DNA of 64,000 nucleotides from Candidatus Methylomirabilota bacterium (GTDB taxonomy: Bacteria > Methylomirabilota > Methylomirabilia > Rokubacteriales > CSP1-6), in assembly GCA_035764725.1 (NCBI GenBank), contig DASTYT010000057.1, positions 25,572 to 89,571 on the forward strand, given 5' to 3'. Each line of letters starts with the position of its first letter. Within the stretch, counting starts at the first letter, position 1. Below the pieces are notes generated by a model, which did not search any database, was not told the DNA's origin, and saw only the letters and a program-made list of their open reading frames with translations. A program made the translations under genes and the position numbers. Positions 59,778 to 64,000 of the stretch are shown piece after piece.

Positions 59778-60950
59778 TTACACACCCACCGCGGGATAGG
59801 GGAAGCCCGCGGGCCGCGCGATCGCAGGGTCCACGTGCCGGCGGAGGGCGGCATCACAGATCGCGTAGCCCCAGTTGATCAGGCGCTCCTGCTGCTCGGG
59901 CTCCATGCGGGCGAGCCGCGTGGGCAGGGCAGCCAGCGCAGACGTGCTAGCAGATGCACACGGCATGGCGGCGGCGAGACGGTAGTCGGCGATGTCGGAG
60001 CGGATGCCCCAGTAGGCGCCCTTGCGGTCGCCGCGCAGATACGCCGTGATGAGCTGACGCTTGCGCAGGCTCCGCACCTGGTTGTCGATGATCTCGAGGA
60101 TGCGCACCACGTGGCGCGCCCAGTCGCGCTCCGGCTCCGGCTCCGGCTGCATCGCGCCCCCCGCGTCGCTCACGAGAATGGTGTCGTAGCGCTTCCACGC
60201 CGTCTCGAGCCCCAGATTGTCGTACACGCCCCCGTCCGACAGCACCACGTCGGTGGTGTAGGGCTCGCGCGCGAGATCGGCGCCCTTGACGGGCGGCGTC
60301 TCCCAGTCGCCCGCGCGCAGCTCGAGGTCCACCGGCGAGAGCACCGGAGGGAACGCGGACGACGCGGCCACCGCGCGCGCCAGCGGCAGCGTGGGATGCA
60401 GCACGCGGCCCACGCGATAGTCCGCCATGTAGGGCTTCGAGAAGCGCCACAGCACGCCGGTCTGGACATTGGTGGCGTTGAGGACGAAGCGCGGCGAATC
60501 CGGCAGCGCCTGGAGGGTGGCGTCCCCGAAGAGATGCTTCGTGTACGCGGACTCCACGCGGTCGGCGACGCTCACGCCGGGCAGGAGCACCCCGGTCACG
60601 ATCGCGCCCGCGTCGATGGTGCGGCCGGCGAGGGCGCGCAGCGGCTCCACCACCTCCGCGCCGAAGCCGCGCGCGATGCCGGCCCCGTCGAAGGCCAGGC
60701 GCGCCCACTTGAGCCCGAGCACGCCGGCGGTGATCGAGCCCCCGGAGACGCTGGACACGCGCGCGAGCCGCGGGAGATAGCCCGCCTCGTTGAGCCGCCA
60801 CAGCGCGCCCACGTGAAAGATCATCGCCCGGTAGCCCCCGCCGGAGAGGCAGAGGGCGATCCCGCGCTCCGGCGGCCCCGCCGCCTCGTCCCCCGCAATG
60901 GCGCGGACCGGCGAATCCGGCGCGGCCGGGCGATCCGGGGATGCGGGCAT
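59778..60950 (-). CDS. Patatin-like phospholipase
   Basis: 390 residues. Oxyanion motif LSGGGYRA (36-41 region), nucleophile Ser69 in SVSGGS (the first Gly of GxSxG is Ser here) and catalytic Asp in LSDGGVYDNLG. Probably an acyl hydrolase on membrane lipids. No signal peptide; a long C-terminal part (about 250-390) lies beyond the patatin core. ATG 60950 overlaps the stop of the alpha/beta hydrolase by one base. Confidence 0.9.
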   Translation of the reverse strand: MPASPDRPAAPDSPVRAIAGDEAAGPPERGIALCLSGGGYRAMIFHVGALWRLNEAGYLPRLARVSSVSGGSITAGVLGLKWARLAFDGAGIARGFGAEVVEPLRALAGRTIDAGAIVTGVLLPGVSVADRVESAYTKHLFGDATLQALPDSPRFVLNATNVQTGVLWRFSKPYMADYRVGRVLHPTLPLARAVAASSAFPPVLSPVDLELRAGDWETPPVKGADLAREPYTTDVVLSDGGVYDNLGLETAWKRYDTILVSDAGGAMQPEPEPERDWARHVVRILEIIDNQVRSLRKRQLITAYLRGDRKGAYWGIRSDIADYRLAAAMPCASASTSALAALPTRLARMEPEQQERLINWGYAICDAALRRHVDPAIARPAGFPYPAVGV

Positions 60951-61813
60951 CAGACCCCGCCCGAAACGGGATGGGCGCGACCGAACTCGAGGATGCGCGC
61001 CACCACGCGCTCGGTGGCCTGCTCGGGCGGCATCACCGGCCAGAGCTCGGGTTGCGGCAAGAGCTCGCGGAGATAGTGAGCGCCCGACGTGGCGTGCGCC
61101 GGATCGTCGCCGGCGACGATGAGGGCGGGTACGCGCATCGCCATCAGCTCCTCGGGCTCCGCGCCCGGCGGCATGTCGCGATCGAAGAGCGCGCGCCCGC
61201 TGGCCGCAACCAGGCCGACGTAGCGGTCGAGGTCCTGGGCGGCGAACCGGTCGGCGAACGCGGGATCGCTCACGATCACCGACGCCCACGGCCCCGCCTC
61301 GGGGTCGGCCCAGAACGAGCGCCCCTCGTGCGCCCGCTTCACCACGCCGGCGAGGCCGTGCTCGCGGGCGAAGCGCGCGTGACGGGCGAAGCGATCGGCG
61401 CCGTTGAGCTTCCAGCGGTAGCCGCCCACCGGCCAGTGCAGCACCAGGGCGTGCGTCGCCTCGGGATGGCGTGCGGCGAACGCGGTCGCCACCGAGCAGC
61501 CCATGCAGCCGCCCATCACGAAGGCACGGTGGATCCCGAGATGGTCGAGGAGATGCCGCGCCTGATCCGCGTAGAGCGCCCACGAGAGCCGCTCCACGCG
61601 CCCGCCGGAGACCCCGGCCTCGCGGCGGTCGTAGACGACCACCGTGAAGGCGCGGGCGAGCGCGTCCAGCGCGTCCATTCCCTTCCACGCGGTGCCCGAC
61701 CGCCACTTGTCCATCGAGGCATCGAAGCCCCCGGGGGCGAGCATGAGCAGCGCCGGTCCGGATCCTCGCGTCACGTACTCCACCTTGAGCCCGTCGATCG
61801 TCGCCGTGGCCAT
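60950..61813 (-). CDS. Alpha/beta hydrolase with Cys at the nucleophile position
   Basis: 287 residues. Start LKVEYVTRGSGPALLMLAPGG and VVYDRREAGVSGG are normal for the fold, but the nucleophile elbow reads GGCMGC (Cys103) instead of GxSxG. The usual late GHxxHLE histidine motif is replaced by WPVMPPEQ. So the canonical Ser-His-Asp triad is not intact. Cys at the elbow occurs in dienelactone hydrolases, which would fit the ring-cleavage context, but the rest is not of that family. Could be a non-hydrolytic member. Confidence 0.8.
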   Translation of the reverse strand: MATATIDGLKVEYVTRGSGPALLMLAPGGFDASMDKWRSGTAWKGMDALDALARAFTVVVYDRREAGVSGGRVERLSWALYADQARHLLDHLGIHRAFVMGGCMGCSVATAFAARHPEATHALVLHWPVGGYRWKLNGADRFARHARFAREHGLAGVVKRAHEGRSFWADPEAGPWASVIVSDPAFADRFAAQDLDRYVGLVAASGRALFDRDMPPGAEPEELMAMRVPALIVAGDDPAHATSGAHYLRELLPQPELWPVMPPEQATERVVARILEFGRAHPVSGGV

Positions 61814-61826
61814 GCCGTCGCCGTGT

Positions 61827-62531
61827 CTAGGTCGCGCCGCTCGTCCGCGCGCCCGCTTGGCGGAGCAGCCGCGCCATGGTGTCGTAGCCGCGCGCCTCCG
61901 CGAGCGCGAGCGGCGTCCGCCCCTCGCGGTCGGCGAGGTTCACGCTGGCGCCCGCCTCGACCAGCGCGCGCAGGGTATCGGTATGGCGCGCGCCGCCGTC
62001 GCCCAGCACGATGGACTCGATCAGCGCGGTCCATCCGAGATTGTTCACGTGGTCGAGCGGCGCGCCGGCGCGGATCAGCGTGCGCACGACCTCCACGTGG
62101 CCGAGATGGGCGGCGGCGATGAGCGCCGTGCCGTCGTAGCGGCTGGTGACGTTGCGGGGGCTGCTGCCGATGCCGAGGGCGACCTCGAGGGTCGGCACGT
62201 CACCGGCGACCGCGGCGATGGTGACAATATCGTACCGGTCGGCGTCGAGCGCGTTGGGATCGGCCCCGACCGTGGCCAGCGCGCGCATAGCCGCGTGGTG
62301 GCCGCGGTGGGCGGCGACGTGGAGCGGCGTGCGCCCGCGGGCATCGCGCGCGTCGGGACGCTGGCCATCCGCCACGAGGGCGGGGATGCGGCCTGCGTCG
62401 CCGCTCGCCGCCGCCGCGAAGAGCCCCCTGTAGCCGGCGACTTCCGACGGAGAGGGCGCGACCTGCGCGGCGGCGGGATCGAAGGCGAGCGCGAGCAGCA
62501 CGAGGCCGACCAGCCGGGCGCGGCCGCTCAT
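61827..62531 (-). CDS. Exported ankyrin-repeat protein
   Basis: 234 residues. Signal peptide (LVGLVLLALAFDPAAA), then five or six ankyrin repeats, for example GRTPLHVAAHRGHHAAMRAL, DGTALIAAAHLGHVEVVRTL and GRTPLALAEARGYDTMARLL. Periplasmic ankyrin proteins can be inhibitors or scaffolds for co-encoded enzymes. Its start overlaps the upstream CMD-family stop by 4 bases. Confidence 0.9.
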   Translation of the reverse strand: MSGRARLVGLVLLALAFDPAAAQVAPSPSEVAGYRGLFAAAASGDAGRIPALVADGQRPDARDARGRTPLHVAAHRGHHAAMRALATVGADPNALDADRYDIVTIAAVAGDVPTLEVALGIGSSPRNVTSRYDGTALIAAAHLGHVEVVRTLIRAGAPLDHVNNLGWTALIESIVLGDGGARHTDTLRALVEAGASVNLADREGRTPLALAEARGYDTMARLLRQAGARTSGAT

Positions 62532-63121
62532 TCGGGGGGAAATGGAGCCGCGTAGCGCTCGGGCGGGAGCCGCAGGCCGTTCGAGAAGAACGACACCGTG
62601 TGGTAGAAGCCGACCAGCGCGATCAGCTCCAGGATCTGCTCCACGCTGAACGCCGCCGCCAGGGCCTGCCAGAGCCCGTCCGAGATCCTCGCGGTGTCGT
62701 GCAGCTCGTCGACGAGCCGCACGAGCAGCCGCTCCTCGTCGGTCCACGCGGGATCCTCGCCGCCGCCCCGCACCGTGGCGCGCACCTGCTCGGGCGTGAG
62801 GCCCACCCGCTCCGCGAAGAAGGCCACATGCACGCCCCACTCGTAGGCGCAGCCGCAGCGCGCGCAGGTCCGGTCGATGACGATCTCGCGGTGGCGCAGC
62901 GAGACGGGCCCGCGATCCAGCAGGCCGCCCGCGCGGAACTTCTCGTAGACACGGGGCACGCGGGCCAGCGTCGTGAAGAGGGCGAGCGGCGGCACGCCCG
63001 GCGGCATGATCTTGTCGAACACCGCCCGGAGGTCGGGGGGAAACGGCGGCGCGACGGGCGCGACGCGGGGGGCGGGCTCGGGCGTGCGGGACTCGGGGCG
63101 CGGTGTCGCCGGAGCGCTCAT
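62528..63121 (-). CDS. Carboxymuconolactone decarboxylase (CMD/AhpD) family protein
   Basis: 197 residues. Pro-rich N-terminus, then the CMD domain: REIVIDRTCARCGCAYEWGVHVAFFAERVGL with Cys86, Cys89, Cys91 and His98, which is closer to AhpD-type redox members than to the true decarboxylase. May reduce peroxides or act on a ring-cleavage product. Overlaps the dioxygenase gene by 4 bases. Confidence 0.9.
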   Translation of the reverse strand: MSAPATPRPESRTPEPAPRVAPVAPPFPPDLRAVFDKIMPPGVPPLALFTTLARVPRVYEKFRAGGLLDRGPVSLRHREIVIDRTCARCGCAYEWGVHVAFFAERVGLTPEQVRATVRGGGEDPAWTDEERLLVRLVDELHDTARISDGLWQALAAAFSVEQILELIALVGFYHTVSFFSNGLRLPPERYAAPFPPE

Positions 63122-63867
63122 GCCCCGTCGAGCGCCATCGTGAACGTGCCGGCGTAGCCGCCGTCGCGCGGCGCCAGCGCCAGCGTGAGCTCGCGCCCGC
63201 CGCGACGGTAGAGCCCGTCCTCGGCGTTCCGGATGCCGCGGCGCCCGCGCGCGCTGTACGGCGGCCCCGCGAGCACGCGGTCGGTGAGGGCGTCGTCGAA
63301 GTAGAGCTGCGAGGTGAACTCGTAGCCCGGACGCTGGCCCTGGGGCGAGCGCACCTTGAAGTGGATGTGCACGGTGCGGCCTTGATACGCGCCGGGATAC
63401 ACGGTGAGGAAGCGGACCCGGCCCTCCCCATCGGTGAGCTGATAGCCGCGGAGGAACTTGCGCCCCACCGTGCTCCCCCCGGGATCGCTGACGTCGGAGT
63501 AGACGCCGAGGTGGTCGGAGTGCCACACGTCAACGCGCGCGCCGGCGAGCGGAGCGCAGCCCGCGCGGCCGAGCCGGGCGATGAGGAGCGTCAGCTCGAG
63601 CGGGGTACCGGGCTTGACCGAGCCGTCCGACGGATCGACGCGGATGTCGGAGCGATTGAGCGCCTCCTCGACGAAGTACGGACCCTCCGTCTGCGCGGGA
63701 CGGGCGACGCATCCCGCGGCGGGCGCTGCGCTCTGCCCGCGCGCCGGGCCGGACGTCAGGAGCGAGACACCGGCCGCGCCCAGCAGCGCGAGCGCCTCGC
63801 GCCGCGACACCACGTGCCCCCTGGCGACATCGTCGGCGCGCATCCGGGCATCCACCCGCCCAAGCAT
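63118..63867 (-). CDS. Exported intradiol ring-cleavage dioxygenase
   Basis: 249 residues. N-terminal export signal with an RR pair (VSRREALALLGAAGVSLL; Tat-like), then the intradiol fold: TEGPYF, DVWHSDHLGVYSD (Tyr123), FLRGYQLTDGEGRVRFLTVYPGAY (Tyr161) and HIHFKV (His167, His169). These are the two Tyr and two His that hold Fe(III). Cleaves catechol-type rings between the hydroxyls. Export is unusual for such enzymes but known in related groups. First gene of the five-gene overlapping operon. Start may instead be ATG 63843. Confidence 0.9.
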   Translation of the reverse strand: MLGRVDARMRADDVARGHVVSRREALALLGAAGVSLLTSGPARGQSAAPAAGCVARPAQTEGPYFVEEALNRSDIRVDPSDGSVKPGTPLELTLLIARLGRAGCAPLAGARVDVWHSDHLGVYSDVSDPGGSTVGRKFLRGYQLTDGEGRVRFLTVYPGAYQGRTVHIHFKVRSPQGQRPGYEFTSQLYFDDALTDRVLAGPPYSARGRRGIRNAEDGLYRRGGRELTLALAPRDGGYAGTFTMALDGA

Positions 63868-63883
63868 ACCTCAGCCCTCGCGA

Positions 63884-64000
63884 TCAGAGCGCGCCGCGCA
63901 TCCTGACCTCGGGGACCCGCGCGCCGCCGATCTCGAGCATCCGGGTCCGGTCCGGGGCGGCGCCGAAGCCCACCGTCTCGTAGAAGCGGCGCGCGGGGTG
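63884..64000 (-). CDS. GNAT acetyltransferase, C-terminal end only
   Basis: The last 38 residues of a gene entering from the right edge: ARRFYETVGFGAAPDRTRML and, at the end, VRMRGAL. The ARRFYExxGF helix-strand is the acetyl-CoA-proximal end of GNAT proteins. It ends 17 bases before the dioxygenase ATG, so it may belong to the same operon. Confidence 0.75.
   Translation of the reverse strand, partial: HPARRFYETVGFGAAPDRTRMLEIGGARVPEVRMRGAL

Overview
The window is 64 kb of very GC-rich, densely packed bacterial chromosome. Gaps are short, GTG starts are common, and many stop/start pairs overlap by 4 bases (ATGA or GTGA). I see no rRNA, tRNA, CRISPR array, transposase, integrase or phage gene. 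The mix (many ABC and TRAP importers, LLM oxidoreductase, gamma-glutamyltransferase, archaeal-type SAM synthetase, large GAF sensor kinases, orphan mini-proteins) would suit a soil or groundwater heterotroph such as Methylomirabilota/Rokubacteria. That assignment is inference from gene content only.

Region 1 (1-14.5 kb) is the most unusual part. It looks like a stress or dormancy island: PII protein, helix-hairpin-helix protein, CBS-ACT protein and GroEL; then archaeal-type MAT, a Vms1/VLRF1-like release factor, a hibernation factor (HPF) and a lone CBS domain; then a 29-residue membrane peptide, a stand-alone receiver, a tandem APS-kinase-like protein, an APH-fold kinase and two universal stress proteins; then an NtrC-type sigma54 activator and a divergent CHASE3/PAS sensor kinase. 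Two near-consensus sigma54 promoters (upstream of the USP operon and of the CBS-HPF-VLRF1 operon) and a weaker third (upstream of groEL) all point the same way, so the NtrC-type regulator probably drives the whole block.

Region 2 (14.5-29 kb) holds a peroxiredoxin and importers: an iron/spermidine-type ABC system, a Dpp/Opp-type ABC system and a TRAP system with two paralogous binding proteins, followed by MgtE. Region 3 (29-38.4 kb) is mixed: NHL protein, cysteine-less glutaredoxin-like protein, unknown exported protein, HU, D-Ala-D-Ala carboxypeptidase, haloacid dehalogenase, a SWIB-like mini-protein, an LLM oxidoreductase-SDR-GGT operon, a methyltransferase and a PPOX protein.

Region 4 (38.3-47.3 kb) has a four-GAF hybrid kinase, thiC behind a TPP riboswitch, an acyl-CoA dehydrogenase and an NtrB/NtrC pair. 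Region 5 (47.2-58.7 kb) is a long same-strand housekeeping run: uvrD-gatC-gatA-gatB-ftsE-ftsX-envC-ctp-polysaccharide deacetylase-like-tsaD-ntrB-ntrC, tying amidotransferase tRNA charging, cell division and t6A synthesis to nitrogen-type regulation. Region 6 (58.7-64 kb) carries small orphan proteins, then an overlapping operon of exported intradiol dioxygenase, carboxymuconolactone-decarboxylase-like protein, ankyrin protein, alpha/beta hydrolase and patatin, and the end of a GNAT gene.

No gene-free stretch exceeds 300 bases; the longest (about 246 bases before thiC) holds a promoter and the riboswitch.
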